Source: Variovorax sp. PCZ-1 (GTDB taxonomy: Bacteria > Pseudomonadota > Gammaproteobacteria > Burkholderiales > Burkholderiaceae_C). Taken from it: a DNA stretch of 64,000 nucleotides. The position numbers and the translations under genes are program-made. Positions 8,164 through 15,984 of the stretch are shown here, in pieces; position 1 is the first letter of the stretch, and every line of letters starts with the position of its first letter. The stretch covers positions 496,001 through 560,000 of the forward strand of contig NZ_JAHCDN010000002.1 of assembly GCF_018413605.1 (NCBI RefSeq). Direction: 5' to 3'. Under the pieces are notes generated by a model. It was not told where the DNA came from. It saw only the letters and a program-made list of their open reading frames with translations, and searched no databases.

Positions 8164-10203
8164 ATGAAAAATAAACGTTTTTTTGCGGTAGCTTGCGCTG
8201 TTGCAGCTGTAGCTCTGGCCGGATGCGCCGTACCGTATCGCCCAGACGCGGCGGATGCGCAATTCGCTTCACAGCTCGCTCCTCTTAACCGCCCGCTGTC
8301 CCAACCCTCACGCTCCTTTTCCAGCTACTCGGTTGCATTGGGATGCATGGATCGTTTGCTGCGCGATATGCGCATGCCCACCACGTTAATAACGAGTAAA
8401 AACATCCCCGATCCTTCGGGCAAGGTGACGGTAGCGACCAAAGAAATGATCATCACAGCGCTATCGCAAATGTCGCGCACCAGCAGCGCTTTCCGCTATG
8501 TGGACTATGAAGTGGATTTGGTTCGCCAAGACACAGTACAAAACCTCACCACTTTGCTCTTGGGCGCCAATCAATTGCAATTGCAAAGACCCGCGCTCTA
8601 TGTGTCTGGCGCGATTTCATTTGCTGATGTGAATGTGGCCAGCAATGATGCGGATGTCGGCACATCCGCAAGCCGATTGGAAACAGGGTACAGCCGCAAT
8701 CGCAATGGCACGCTGATTGGATTGGAATTGCATCTGGGTGAATTTCGCACACGTACGCTCATTCCGGGAGTGGATTCTGCCAATGAAGTTGCCATCACCA
8801 ACGCCGGCTGGGGGCTGGATGTGGCAGGGCGTATTGGCAAATACGGTGTGCAATTCAATGTGGGCAAAGAATTCAGCCAAGGCACCTCGGGCGCTGCGCG
8901 CACGCTGGTGGAGCTTGGTGTGATTGAACTGGTGGGCAAATGGTCGCGCGTACCTTATTGGCAATGCCTTTCGCTGGATCAAACGCATCCTGATTTTCAG
9001 CGTACGCTGATGGATTGGTATCGCGGCGAATCGCCTGAGCAAATGCAAAAGAGTGTGCAAGCCATGCTTCATTCGCGCGGCTATTTGGCCAGCCCTGATG
9101 TGGAAGGGCCGCAGCTCAAACAAGCGATCGTTCGCTTCCAAGCCGATCAAGATATCGTAGCGCATGGCCAAATCAGCTTCGAAATGTATGAGCGCTTGAT
9201 GCGCGATTACGTCAACATCGATACAAAGGGTCAATTCGTTCGCATTGGCTGGGAGCAGCGCCAGACCCCAGCTCTGGCCAAGATCCGTGATGCGCTGACT
9301 TCGATTGAAATCCCGAAAGCGGTCACTGATGTTGTCGCCAGCTTGCTGCCTGACACTGTGAGCAATAAACCTATCGATGCTGCAGCACAGGCCAATCGTA
9401 TCGAGATGAAGATTGAAAACCTGCCCACGCCTAACAACCGCATGGCCACCTCGTTTGAAATCGGTGAGCAATTGTTCATGTCGGCCGTACTCGCGCAAAC
9501 GGCGCACATGTGGTGCTACTACGAAGATGCGCTCGGTGCCACGATGCGTATCTATCCCAATATCACCCATCGCCACAGCCTGACGCAGGCCAACCGCGCC
9601 ATCCGCTTGCCTGATTGGATGAACCCCAATCCTGGTTTTTATATCGAAGCGACTGATCCTGGTAATGAGCGCGTCATGTGTATTGCGCATCCGCGAGATC
9701 TGCTCTTGGACAATAAGAATCCTTTGATGACCAGCAGCGCTTTCCAATTGCTCAAAGGTGTGAGCCTGGAGCAGATCAAGAAAGCTTATTTGGAGACGGC
9801 TGCCGATGTGACCTTGGTGGACGCTGGCGTGCAGTGGAATGTGCGCCGCAAGGGAGCACCAGTCGCTACAAACAGCGCACCAACTCCTGGCAGACCCGTG
9901 CCCAGTACACCAGCTGCAACACCCACGGCTTCACCTGCAACGCCAACATCCTCTGTGCTAACGCCCATGCCTTTAGCCGTGCACACTCCGATTCGAGCAG
10001 ACAACACAGCACAGTTCGTTACTGATCAAAGCACAGCAAGCGCTCAGGCTGTTAAAAAGCCAGCCCTGCCAAGCGCCGATCTTGCAGAGCGTAAAGCGCC
10101 GTTAGCTGCAGTACAGCCTAGCTCTGTCACACCGCAAGCTTTGGAAAAATCTGCTGCAAATGATGCGAGGCAGACTGTTGTTGCATCGCGCCGAGACGAA
10201 TAA
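8164..10203 (+). CDS. CsgG-like lipoprotein fused to peptidoglycan-binding and DUF4384-like domains
   Basis: The 679-residue product has a lipoprotein signal with lipobox ALAGC (Cys21). Residues about 55-265 resemble CsgG/HfaB secretion pores (IPDPSGKVTVATKEMI, then ITALSQMSRTSSAFRYVDYE and the later GxxxGIxLxL-type strand region). About 283-345 look like a PG_binding_1 domain (VQAMLHSRGYLASPDVEGPQ, AIVRFQADQDI). About 425-525 resemble DUF4384 (FEIGEQLFMSAVLAQTAHMW, MRIYPN). The last 120 residues are Pro/Thr/Ala-rich and probably disordered. Standard CsgG is about 277 residues, so this is a much enlarged version anchored to peptidoglycan. It probably forms the outer-membrane channel for the repeat protein. 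The domain calls are by pattern, not by search. Confidence 0.75.
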   Translation: MKNKRFFAVACAVAAVALAGCAVPYRPDAADAQFASQLAPLNRPLSQPSRSFSSYSVALGCMDRLLRDMRMPTTLITSKNIPDPSGKVTVATKEMIITALSQMSRTSSAFRYVDYEVDLVRQDTVQNLTTLLLGANQLQLQRPALYVSGAISFADVNVASNDADVGTSASRLETGYSRNRNGTLIGLELHLGEFRTRTLIPGVDSANEVAITNAGWGLDVAGRIGKYGVQFNVGKEFSQGTSGAARTLVELGVIELVGKWSRVPYWQCLSLDQTHPDFQRTLMDWYRGESPEQMQKSVQAMLHSRGYLASPDVEGPQLKQAIVRFQADQDIVAHGQISFEMYERLMRDYVNIDTKGQFVRIGWEQRQTPALAKIRDALTSIEIPKAVTDVVASLLPDTVSNKPIDAAAQANRIEMKIENLPTPNNRMATSFEIGEQLFMSAVLAQTAHMWCYYEDALGATMRIYPNITHRHSLTQANRAIRLPDWMNPNPGFYIEATDPGNERVMCIAHPRDLLLDNKNPLMTSSAFQLLKGVSLEQIKKAYLETAADVTLVDAGVQWNVRRKGAPVATNSAPTPGRPVPSTPAATPTASPATPTSSVLTPMPLAVHTPIRADNTAQFVTDQSTASAQAVKKPALPSADLAERKAPLAAVQPSSVTPQALEKSAANDARQTVVASRRDE

Positions 10204-10228
10204 ACTGCTGTGCAGCAAGGGAGAACTT

Positions 10229-11344
10229 ATGCCAAGTCTGAAGCTGCTATTCCAAATTTCAGCCATCAAGAATGGGCAAGGCTTGGTGGCACCCTTGCTC
10301 AGCTGCTTGTTGATCGGCTTTGTAGGCAGCCTACAAGCGGGCTTGGTGCTCACACAACCCGCACCTGTAGAAATCACGCAAGGCAATTTGCGCTATGCGC
10401 CTGATTCGATCAACCTCATCGAAGGCAACAAAGCACAATTAACAACGACGCAGTCTTCTGCAGATGCCGTCAAGTCTGGCAAAGTTGTCGCTGCATCGAG
10501 TAAGCGCGTATCAGCGCAGATCCAACTCGGATTACAACGCCTGCATGGTTTGCAAGGCCCGCAGGATCTCAAGCAAGCTGGCCAAGCTTTCATGCTCGCC
10601 TTCGCACGCAGCGATCCACAAGCGCCTGCGGCTGTGGCGCTATGCCATTTGTTGGGTTGCTACGGAACACCCGATCGCCGAGCCGTGGAGTTGTGGATTG
10701 AACGCACACGCGCTCGCGAGCCAGCAAAAGCCAAGCTGCTCGAATGGGCAAGCTTAGAACAATTCGCAGTAGCTCAAAACGCAAATGCCAATACAAATGC
10801 TTCGCGCGCGCGTCTGCAAGCCCTGTTGCAAGAGGCGGTTCGTTTGCTAGATCCTGTTGCCCTCAACGAACAAGGTTTGCAGCAAGTTGCAGTCGGTCAA
10901 CATCGCGCCGCGCTTCGCAGCTTCGAGCAGGCCGCTCAGCGCGGTAGCCAAGCTGCGGCACGAAATTACAACTTGCTATCGCAAATGCCGCAGCAGCAAG
11001 CCGCTGTCGTGTTCCCAGCGCTTGCTCCCATCAGCCCAGTTGCTGCGCCTGGGCAAGCCATCTACGATACGGCCGTGCGCCATCATGTGGGCACAGGCAT
11101 GCCTGCTAATTACTCGCAAGCTGTTTTGTATTACCGTCAAGCTGCGGATCTCGGCCATCTTCAAGCCAAGCGCATGCTCGAACTCATTTTCTCGCGCAGA
11201 ACTGCCGATGGCTCTTTGGATCAAATCTGGATGCGACAACTGGCAGCCCAAGCTGCGAGCAGCTCCTCATCAGCCAATGCCACCTCTGCCATGTGGCTGC
11301 AAAAAGATATTTCTTTGCTGGCCGATTGGTTGCCGCAGGATTGA
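10229..11344 (+). CDS. Sel1/TPR-like repeat protein, last gene of the curli-like operon
   Basis: The 371-residue protein has a hydrophobic N-terminus (LVAPLLSCLLIGFVGSLQAG) consistent with a signal peptide or anchor. The rest is Ala/Gln/Leu-rich and helical. A Sel1-type repeat near the C-terminus reads AIYDTAVRHHVGTGMPANYS followed by AVLYYRQAADLGHLQAKRML, and earlier segments such as ALRSFEQAAQRGSQAAARNY fit degenerate repeats. AAGGGAG just before the ATG at 10229 selects this start over one 69 bases upstream inside the previous gene. It lies 25 bases after the CsgG-like gene, so it is co-transcribed and probably scaffolds the secretion machinery in the periplasm. No known curli component matches it. 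Confidence 0.7.
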   Translation: MPSLKLLFQISAIKNGQGLVAPLLSCLLIGFVGSLQAGLVLTQPAPVEITQGNLRYAPDSINLIEGNKAQLTTTQSSADAVKSGKVVAASSKRVSAQIQLGLQRLHGLQGPQDLKQAGQAFMLAFARSDPQAPAAVALCHLLGCYGTPDRRAVELWIERTRAREPAKAKLLEWASLEQFAVAQNANANTNASRARLQALLQEAVRLLDPVALNEQGLQQVAVGQHRAALRSFEQAAQRGSQAAARNYNLLSQMPQQQAAVVFPALAPISPVAAPGQAIYDTAVRHHVGTGMPANYSQAVLYYRQAADLGHLQAKRMLELIFSRRTADGSLDQIWMRQLAAQAASSSSSANATSAMWLQKDISLLADWLPQD

Positions 11345-11356
11345 AACCAGAAAAAA

Positions 11357-11386
11357 GCGTCTGCACGACAAGTACAGACGCTTCTC
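11357..11386 (-). terminator. Rho-independent terminator of the SRP RNA gene
   Basis: On the minus strand AAGCGTCTGTAC pairs with GTGCAGACGCTT around a TTGTC loop, followed by TTTTTT. It lies just after the 3' end of the SRP RNA. Confidence 0.8.
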
Positions 11387-11392
11387 AAAAAA

Positions 11393-11495
11393 GGTGACGA
11401 GCCTTGACCCCGGCACTGACTCTACAGTTAGGGCTGCTTGGTTCCCCACCTGACCCGGTTGGCCGCTTCACCATGCGGGAAGGCCCGTCTCCTCC
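11393..11495 (-). ncRNA. ffs: Signal recognition particle RNA, small bacterial type (4.5S)
   Basis: On the minus strand the core reads GGGTCAGGTGGGGAACCAAG followed by CAGCC, which matches the SRP domain IV layout: a GGAA tetraloop closed by TGG/CCA, the AGCAG internal loop and the CAGG side. The ends pair as GACGGGCCTT with AAGGCTCGTC. A strong terminator follows. This RNA binds Ffh to target membrane proteins co-translationally. The exact 5' end is uncertain by a few bases. Confidence 0.88.
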
Positions 11496-11532
11496 ATTGT
11501 AAGGCTTCGCACGCTGCGCTGATAATGATTGC

Positions 11533-12057
11533 ATGCTCAACATCCCCAGCTTTGAATCCAATCGCTTACTGCTCAGGCCATTTAAGCCGGCAGATTTCGA
11601 GCCCATGGCGCAATTCTTTGCATCAGAGGTCTCGCGCCCTTATGGGGGGCCGTGCTCGCGTGAGGAGGCTTGGCGGAAGTTTGCGGTGTATTCGGGGCAT
11701 TGGGTATTGCGCGGGTATGGGCCCTGGGCGCTGGAGGCGAAGGACTCTGGCGCGTTTGTGGGGCTGTGCGGTATGTGGTTTCCTGAAGGCTTTCCTGAGC
11801 CGGAGATTTCTTGGGCTTTGATTCCGGGGCAGCACGGCAAAGGCTATGCGACTGAGGCGGCGCGACGTGCATTGCAGGCTGCGTATGTAGACTTTGGGTG
11901 GAAGACAGCGGTAAGCGTGATTGCTACAGACAATGCAGCTTCGCATGCGGTGGCGCAGCGTTTGGGTGCAAATGTGGAGACCCGAATTGCGTTTCGCGGT
12001 GGGCAAGCGGATGTGTATCGGCATGTCCCGCTAGATGAGCTTTTGCAGCAAAAATAA
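11533..12057 (+). CDS. GNAT-family N-acetyltransferase (RimJ/RimL-like)
   Basis: The 174-residue protein has the RimJ/RimL type of GNAT fold: an N-terminal ESNRLLLRPFKPADF strand-helix, a central substrate region with ISWALIPGQHGKGYATEAAR, where Q/G-x-G-Y/K binds acetyl-CoA pyrophosphate, and the late IATDNAASHAVAQRLGA motif. It transfers acetyl from acetyl-CoA to an unknown amine, possibly a protein N-terminus or a small molecule. It is divergent from the SRP RNA gene and appears to be monocistronic. Downstream lie a dispersed element and a large repeat. Confidence 0.85.
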   Translation: MLNIPSFESNRLLLRPFKPADFEPMAQFFASEVSRPYGGPCSREEAWRKFAVYSGHWVLRGYGPWALEAKDSGAFVGLCGMWFPEGFPEPEISWALIPGQHGKGYATEAARRALQAAYVDFGWKTAVSVIATDNAASHAVAQRLGANVETRIAFRGGQADVYRHVPLDELLQQK

Positions 12058-12071
12058 AGCGTTTGAGGCAG

Positions 12072-12117
12072 TTCGCCGGCGTATTTATTGCGCGAGCAGC
12101 TATAGAAATAATAGTAA
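12072..12117 (-). repeat. Dispersed 45-bp element, copy 5 (intergenic)
   Basis: TTCGCCGGCGTATTTATTG then CGCGAGCAGCTATAGAAATA and ATAG, the reverse form, directly after the acetyltransferase gene. Confidence 0.7.
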
Positions 12118-12140
12118 GCAACGATGCGCTAAGCATCCAC

Positions 12141-12319
12141 ACCCGCTGTGTGATGGGTCTGAAAAAACGAAGACTGTCTCGGTCGGGCGCGGCCAATCAC
12201 GCAATCATCGCCACAAATGATCAGCAGCTTGGGAAACTATGCACAGCGCTCTGAAAAAGACAGTCCTCGGCTTTTTCGGGCACGTCACGCAGTAGGCGAG
12301 CGGCTCGCGTCAAACAGTC
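12141..12319 (+). repeat. Structured 180-bp repeat, copy A
   Basis: It shares with 28898-29065 and 29587-29767 the blocks GATGGGTCTGAAAAAACGA, GCGCGGCCA and CTCGGCTTTTTCGGGCACGT. GAAAAAACGAAGACTGTC at 12161-12178 pairs imperfectly with GACAGTCCTCGGCTTTTTC at 12259-12277. With copy 5 it fills the gap of about 350 bases between the acetyltransferase and L33 genes. Confidence 0.8.
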
Positions 12320-12360
12320 GAGCGCCAATGAACTCAGCCGAAATGCAACCCACAAAACAA

Positions 12361-12390
12361 AAGCCGCCAAGTCGTGCAACAGGGCGGCTT
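12361..12390 (-). terminator. Terminator of the rpmB-rpmG operon
   Basis: On the minus strand AAGCCGCC pairs with GGCGGCTT around a 14-base loop, followed by TTGTTTTGT. It lies 20 bases after the rpmG stop. Confidence 0.75.
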
Positions 12391-12410
12391 CTTGAGGAAG
12401 AAAGAAGAGC

Positions 12411-12581
12411 TTACTTCAGCTTAACTTCTTTGTATTCCACATGCTTGCGAGCTTTTGGATCAAATTTCATGATCAGCATTTTCTCGGGCATGGTTTTCTT
12501 GTTTTTCGTGGTCGTGTAGAAGTGACCGGTGTTTGCTGTGGACTCCAGCTTGATTTTTTCGCGTCCGCCTTTGCTTGCCAT
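12411..12581 (-). CDS. rpmG: 50S ribosomal protein L33
   Basis: The 56-residue protein starts [20 protein letters not shown] and ends [11 protein letters not shown], the standard cysteine-free L33 of proteobacteria. It is a small basic protein of the large ribosomal subunit near the E site. Length is full and the start has AAGGAGTAG about eight bases upstream. It lies 13 bases after rpmB, the usual rpmB-rpmG operon, and is followed by a terminator. It lacks zinc-binding CxxC pairs, so it is the zinc-independent form. Confidence 0.96.
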   Translation of the reverse strand: MASKGGREKIKLESTANTGHFYTTTKNKKTMPEKMLIMKFDPKARKHVEYKEVKLK

Positions 12582-12594
12582 GTTCCGCTACTCC

Positions 12595-12828
12595 TTAAGC
12601 TTGGCCACGTGCGCGCAGGTCTGCGAGCACAGCATCAATGCCGTTTTTGTCGATCAGGCGCAGCGCAGCGTTGGTCACGCGCAGACGCACCCACTTGTTT
12701 TCGCTCTCGACGAAGAAACGACGGTATTGCAGGTTCGGCATGAACCGGCGCTTGGTTTTATTGTTGGCGTGGGAAACATTGTTTCCGACCATGGGCTTCT
12801 TGCCCGTTACATCACATACGCGTGCCAT
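12595..12828 (-). CDS. rpmB: 50S ribosomal protein L28
   Basis: The 77-residue protein starts [20 protein letters not shown] and contains the conserved [20 protein letters not shown] segment and the C-terminal [18 protein letters not shown]. It is a full-length L28, a structural protein of the large ribosomal subunit. TAGGAG precedes the ATG at a normal distance. It is the first gene of a two-gene operon with rpmG; its promoter must lie in the 137 bases up to 12965. Confidence 0.97.
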   Translation of the reverse strand: MARVCDVTGKKPMVGNNVSHANNKTKRRFMPNLQYRRFFVESENKWVRLRVTNAALRLIDKNGIDAVLADLRARGQA

Positions 12829-12965
12829 AGAGCACTCCTAAGCTTCAAAATTAACGGCTCCCGCCGCACCTCGCTGCCAATTCCATCTTTTCGGACGTCA
12901 TTTCAGCGGTCTAGTTACCTGCTCGAAAGCAGCTAAGCCCATGATTATAGCCGGAAAATCACTCT

Positions 12966-13463
12966 TTAGGCTAGCAGGCGGGACTGGGTCGATCCTCCGG
13001 CAAGGGTCCGCAGCAGCTTGACATAGGCCGTCCAGCGGCTGCGCTTGGGTAGCGGCTCGATGTGGGCTTGTAGCTTATCAAACAGGTCTTCAATCACAGC
13101 GTCATGCATGAATCGGATGATGAAATGCCACTTGAAGAAAAAGCCGAGCTCCGGGCGGGTATCAATGGTGTGAGTCAACAGGCAGCCGTTTGCGGTGTCT
13201 CTCAAGATGACTTCATGAAAACCTACACTGCCCTGAATGAATTCAAAGCGAATTTGCTGGCTTGGCTCGCAGATGCTCACGCGGTAATGAATCGGGCCAT
13301 GGCCACCCACTGCGCCAGCCTGCATAGGGCGATCGAGCTTCATACGCGGCCAGTCCTCATGCGGCCAAACGAGATCGTTGGTGCTCCCTAAAGTGAGCAG
13401 AAGCGGCCAGATTTGCGTGGCCGGTGCGTTGATATGGCGGCTGTGAATATTGATGATTCTCAT
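12966..13463 (-). CDS. SRPBCC-like protein of unknown function
   Basis: The 165-residue protein has the pattern of the START/SRPBCC superfamily: an opening strand RIINIHSRHINAPATQIWPL, a middle of alternating strands (GPIHYRVSICEPSQQIRFEF) and a long C-terminal helix after GFFFKWHFIIRFMHDAVIED. These proteins form a deep hydrophobic pocket for lipids or aromatic ligands; the ligand is not predictable here. It lies just downstream of the NAD(P)-binding protein gene on the same strand, with a dispersed element between them. Confidence 0.65.
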   Translation of the reverse strand: MRIINIHSRHINAPATQIWPLLLTLGSTNDLVWPHEDWPRMKLDRPMQAGAVGGHGPIHYRVSICEPSQQIRFEFIQGSVGFHEVILRDTANGCLLTHTIDTRPELGFFFKWHFIIRFMHDAVIEDLFDKLQAHIEPLPKRSRWTAYVKLLRTLAGGSTQSRLLA

Positions 13464-13472
13464 GATGGCTCA

Positions 13473-13520
13473 TTTGCTATTAAATCAATAGCTGCTTACG
13501 CAGGTGCTATGCCGGCTATC
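13473..13520 (+). repeat. Dispersed 45-bp element, copy 6 (supplies a stop codon)
   Basis: TTTGCTATTAAATCAATAGC, TGCTTACGCAGGTGC, TATGCCGGCTATC. The minus-strand gene ending at 13496 reads IAGIAPA and stops at a TAA inside this element. Confidence 0.75.
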
Positions 13521-14377
13521 ACTGGTTTTGGCATGCAGCGTAACCAATACAGTGCTTCGTTGCGCTCAGCGGTGAGGCCCGCTTTCAGCAGGCGCATCCC
13601 ATCGCTGCTGATGACTTTCTGTGGGAAGAATTCAGCGAGTTTTGCCATCCAGCGCAACAATGCCCAGGGCAGGGGCAGCCAGAGCGCTGAGTCCAGGCCT
13701 TGCGAGCTGCGCAGTTGCGCGAGGAATTCTCGGTAGCTCAACTCCTGCGGACCAGCGAGCTCGATGGCGCGATGCAGGGCTTTAGGATGCTCGCAAATGC
13801 GGCAGATAGCAGCGGCTGCGTCAGCGCAGAGCATGGGCGCGAGTCTTGCATGACCGGGGCTCAGCAAGCCGGGCAGGGTGATGATGGGCAGGCGTGCGAG
13901 CCATTGAAACAATTGGGTCGAAGGGCTGCTTGCGCTCATCAACAACGAAGGCCGAACGATCACAGCGTCCCCACGGCTGTTCGCCATAGTCTCAATCAAA
14001 GCAGCTTCTGCCGCACGTTTGCTCGCCATATAGCGGCCTACAACAGGCTCTGCTGTGCGAGTGCCCAGCGCGGAAATGTGCACCACGCGCGCTACATGCG
14101 CCTGCGCGCAAGCTTCAAACAATGCGCGCGGCGCGGCTACGTGAACGGTATCAAATCGCTCATCGCCGCGTTCGATCAAGATGCCCACAGCATTGATGAC
14201 CACATCCGCGTCTTCCACCAGAGGTGCGAAATCTTCAGCGCTGTGCGCAGAGCGAAAATCAACTTGTTTGTCACAGCCGCTACGCCCCGCAGTGATCACG
14301 CTATGCCCATGGCTGCGCAGCTCGCCTACGATGGCGCTGCCAAGCAAGCCTGCGCCGCCAAATACAACAATTTTCAT
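13496..14377 (-). CDS. NAD(P)-binding epimerase/NmrA-like protein
   Basis: The 293-residue protein starts MKIVVFGGAGLLGSAIVGEL, an extended-SDR nucleotide-binding Rossmann motif. It continues with ADVVINAVGILIERGDERFD and VVHISALG, as in complex I assembly factor (NDUFA9-like) and NmrA-type proteins; GRYMASKRAAEAAL supplies the Y-x3-K pair. The catalytic role is unknown. I chose the ATG at 14377 because AAGGAGATC precedes it and the extra 34 upstream codons do not resemble the family. The C-terminus is formed by the dispersed element, which contributes the stop. Confidence 0.8.
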   Translation of the reverse strand: MKIVVFGGAGLLGSAIVGELRSHGHSVITAGRSGCDKQVDFRSAHSAEDFAPLVEDADVVINAVGILIERGDERFDTVHVAAPRALFEACAQAHVARVVHISALGTRTAEPVVGRYMASKRAAEAALIETMANSRGDAVIVRPSLLMSASSPSTQLFQWLARLPIITLPGLLSPGHARLAPMLCADAAAAICRICEHPKALHRAIELAGPQELSYREFLAQLRSSQGLDSALWLPLPWALLRWMAKLAEFFPQKVISSDGMRLLKAGLTAERNEALYWLRCMPKPVIAGIAPA

Positions 14378-14456
14378 GATGATCTCCTTTCGTGAGACAA
14401 AGCAGATAATTTGCCAGCGCACTCGTGCCGCAGAGCGAGGGGATAAGTTCGTGCAT

Positions 14457-15056
14457 TCATAGCCAAAGCCCTTTAACAAGATTCACGAAGCTCAGCACCA
14501 CAAACACCCACATGGTTGCCCAGCCGAGCCATCGTGCTTCGGTGGGAGAGAGGCGCCAGCGCCTGTAGGCGTAGCTGCTGGCATCGCGCACATGACGCAA
14601 GATGCTGGCGGGCAGCAGGAGGTTGAAATAGAGCAGGGCAGAGATCAAAGGCAGAAACAGAAGGCCAATGATGTTGACAAACGCGGCTGCAAACGTCACC
14701 GCATAAGCAAGCATCCCCATGACCCAAGGATTGAGCAAGCTGATCAGGATGCGCCATGCATCAAGTAAAAATCGATCACGCCCAAGCACCAAAGCGCGAT
14801 CGCCGCCAAAGAAGCGCCTCAGCGTGTGCTGATTGCGAAAACTGGCGGCACGTGGAGTGCCAAACACAATGAGAGACAACAGGGCATGAATAAGAAGCAG
14901 CACGAGATCAAAAACCAAGCCTCGCAAAAACCCAGTGCCCACCATGATTTGCACTGCGGGCGAAATCAGCAGCGCCCAAGCCAGCATGCGATTGAAGCGG
15001 ATTAACAGCAGTTTCGTGTTGAAGCTTGGAAGGCTGAGTGTAGTGAGAGATTTCAT
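14457..15056 (-). CDS. Membrane protein of unknown function controlled by a nearby MarR-type regulator
   Basis: The 199-residue protein has about four to five hydrophobic segments (MLAWALLISPAVQIMVGTGF, LVFDLVLLLIHALLSLIVFG, VMGMLAYAVTFAAAFVNIIG, LFLPLISALLYFNLLLPASI, ATMWVFVVLSFVNLVKGLWL). I do not recognise a family. A perfect inverted repeat, TTTCTGTCTAAACAGAAA, lies directly upstream and resembles the one upstream of the GbsR/MarR-like gene to its right, so that protein probably regulates it. It may export or sense a compound recognised by the regulator; this is inference. Confidence 0.7.
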   Translation of the reverse strand: MKSLTTLSLPSFNTKLLLIRFNRMLAWALLISPAVQIMVGTGFLRGLVFDLVLLLIHALLSLIVFGTPRAASFRNQHTLRRFFGGDRALVLGRDRFLLDAWRILISLLNPWVMGMLAYAVTFAAAFVNIIGLLFLPLISALLYFNLLLPASILRHVRDASSYAYRRWRLSPTEARWLGWATMWVFVVLSFVNLVKGLWL

Positions 15057-15069
15057 TTTTATTCCAGTA

Positions 15070-15089
15070 ATTTCTGTCTAAACAGAAAT
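15070..15089. promoter_or_regulatory. Probable operator upstream of the membrane-protein gene
   Basis: ATTTCTGT-CTAA-ACAGAAAT is a perfect 8+8 inverted repeat 14 bases upstream of the start. The half-site matches the palindrome upstream of the regulator gene at 15753-15780. Confidence 0.65.
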
Positions 15090-15128
15090 AAAAGATCAAA
15101 AAAAGGGAGGTGAATGAGGTGTGTGGTT

Positions 15129-15716
15129 TCAGGGGCCAATCATGCTCGCCGCGGTGGAATGCTGCGCTGCAGCGTCTTGTGGAGGTGCATCAGCATCACC
15201 GCGAATCAGCTTTTGAATCTTTGCGCCTAACTTGAGCACTTTGGTCAGCGTTTCGGTATCCAACCGCAGCATCTCATCGCTCCAGCCACTCATCGTCTCT
15301 AAAAACACCAGCATTTCGCGGATGCGGTTGGCTCGTTCCACGCCATCAATCATGATCTCAGGTTGCGCCAGTAAATTGCGCAACATATGAATCGTGGGCA
15401 TGATTTCGCGCTCTTTACGCTCGCGCACCACCGTACGCGAAAGCTCCCAGATATCGGTGCTGGCTTCAAAATGATCACGCCTGTCGCCCATCACATGCAC
15501 CATCTTGATCAGATTCCAGGATTGCAGCTCACGTAAGCTATTACTCACATTGCTGCGCGCTACATTCAGCGTCTCGGCGATCTCATCGGCGGGAAGAGGT
15601 TTGCCATGCAGGTAGAGCAGAGCATGGATCTGAGCTACTGTGCGGTTCACGCCCCAGCGCGTTCCCATTTCACCCCAATGGAGGATGAATTGCTCGGAAG
15701 TTTGGCTCAGGGTCAT
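15129..15716 (-). CDS. GbsR/MarR-family transcriptional regulator
   Basis: The 195-residue protein has a winged-helix domain at about 30-100 (RTVAQIHALLYLHGKPLPAD, EIAETLNVARSNVSNSLREL) and a wing with VHVMGDRRDHFEA, the pattern of GbsR-type MarR relatives. The rest is a helical dimerisation part. The N-terminal SEQFILHWGEMGTRWGVNRT is typical. I chose the ATG at 15716, the usual start for the family; an ATG 72 bases upstream lies beyond the palindromic operator. It probably represses itself and the membrane protein downstream on the same strand. Confidence 0.82.
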   Translation of the reverse strand: MTLSQTSEQFILHWGEMGTRWGVNRTVAQIHALLYLHGKPLPADEIAETLNVARSNVSNSLRELQSWNLIKMVHVMGDRRDHFEASTDIWELSRTVVRERKEREIMPTIHMLRNLLAQPEIMIDGVERANRIREMLVFLETMSGWSDEMLRLDTETLTKVLKLGAKIQKLIRGDADAPPQDAAAQHSTAASMIGP

Positions 15717-15752
15717 GGTTTGCAGCTTTCTTGAATGAATTGTGATCTTGTC

Positions 15753-15780
15753 TTTTATTTCTGTCAAGAAAGAAATAAAA
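15753..15780. promoter_or_regulatory. Probable autoregulatory operator of the MarR-type gene
   Basis: TTTTATTTCT-GTCAAGAA-AGAAATAAAA has 10-bp perfect arms. It shares TTTATTTCTGTC with the 15070-15089 site and lies about 37 bases upstream of the chosen regulator start. Confidence 0.6.
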
Positions 15781-15984
15781 GAGGGCAATGATCAAGCAAC
15801 AGCTCATGCAAGCAAGGCATAGCGGTTTTAGAGTGTTGTATCCAATACCTGTCAAACCTGTCACAATACTGTTTGTATTCACGGCCCTTCCACGCCAAAT
15901 GCATCCGCTAATCGGTTCAGCCGTGTCGCGGAAGGTTTACTAACCAACTAATGCTCTCCCAAGGAGAGCGGAGGCAGCAACACA

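Noticed and set aside
8617-9747. Minus-strand open frame of 376 codons
   Set aside because: It overlaps the CsgG-like gene on the other strand and has a composition typical of an antisense frame (His- and Arg-rich).
12141-12254. Short open frames within the 180-bp repeats (shared DGSEKT peptide)
   Set aside because: The frames diverge or end at different places in the three copies, while the stem is conserved, so a structure is the better explanation.
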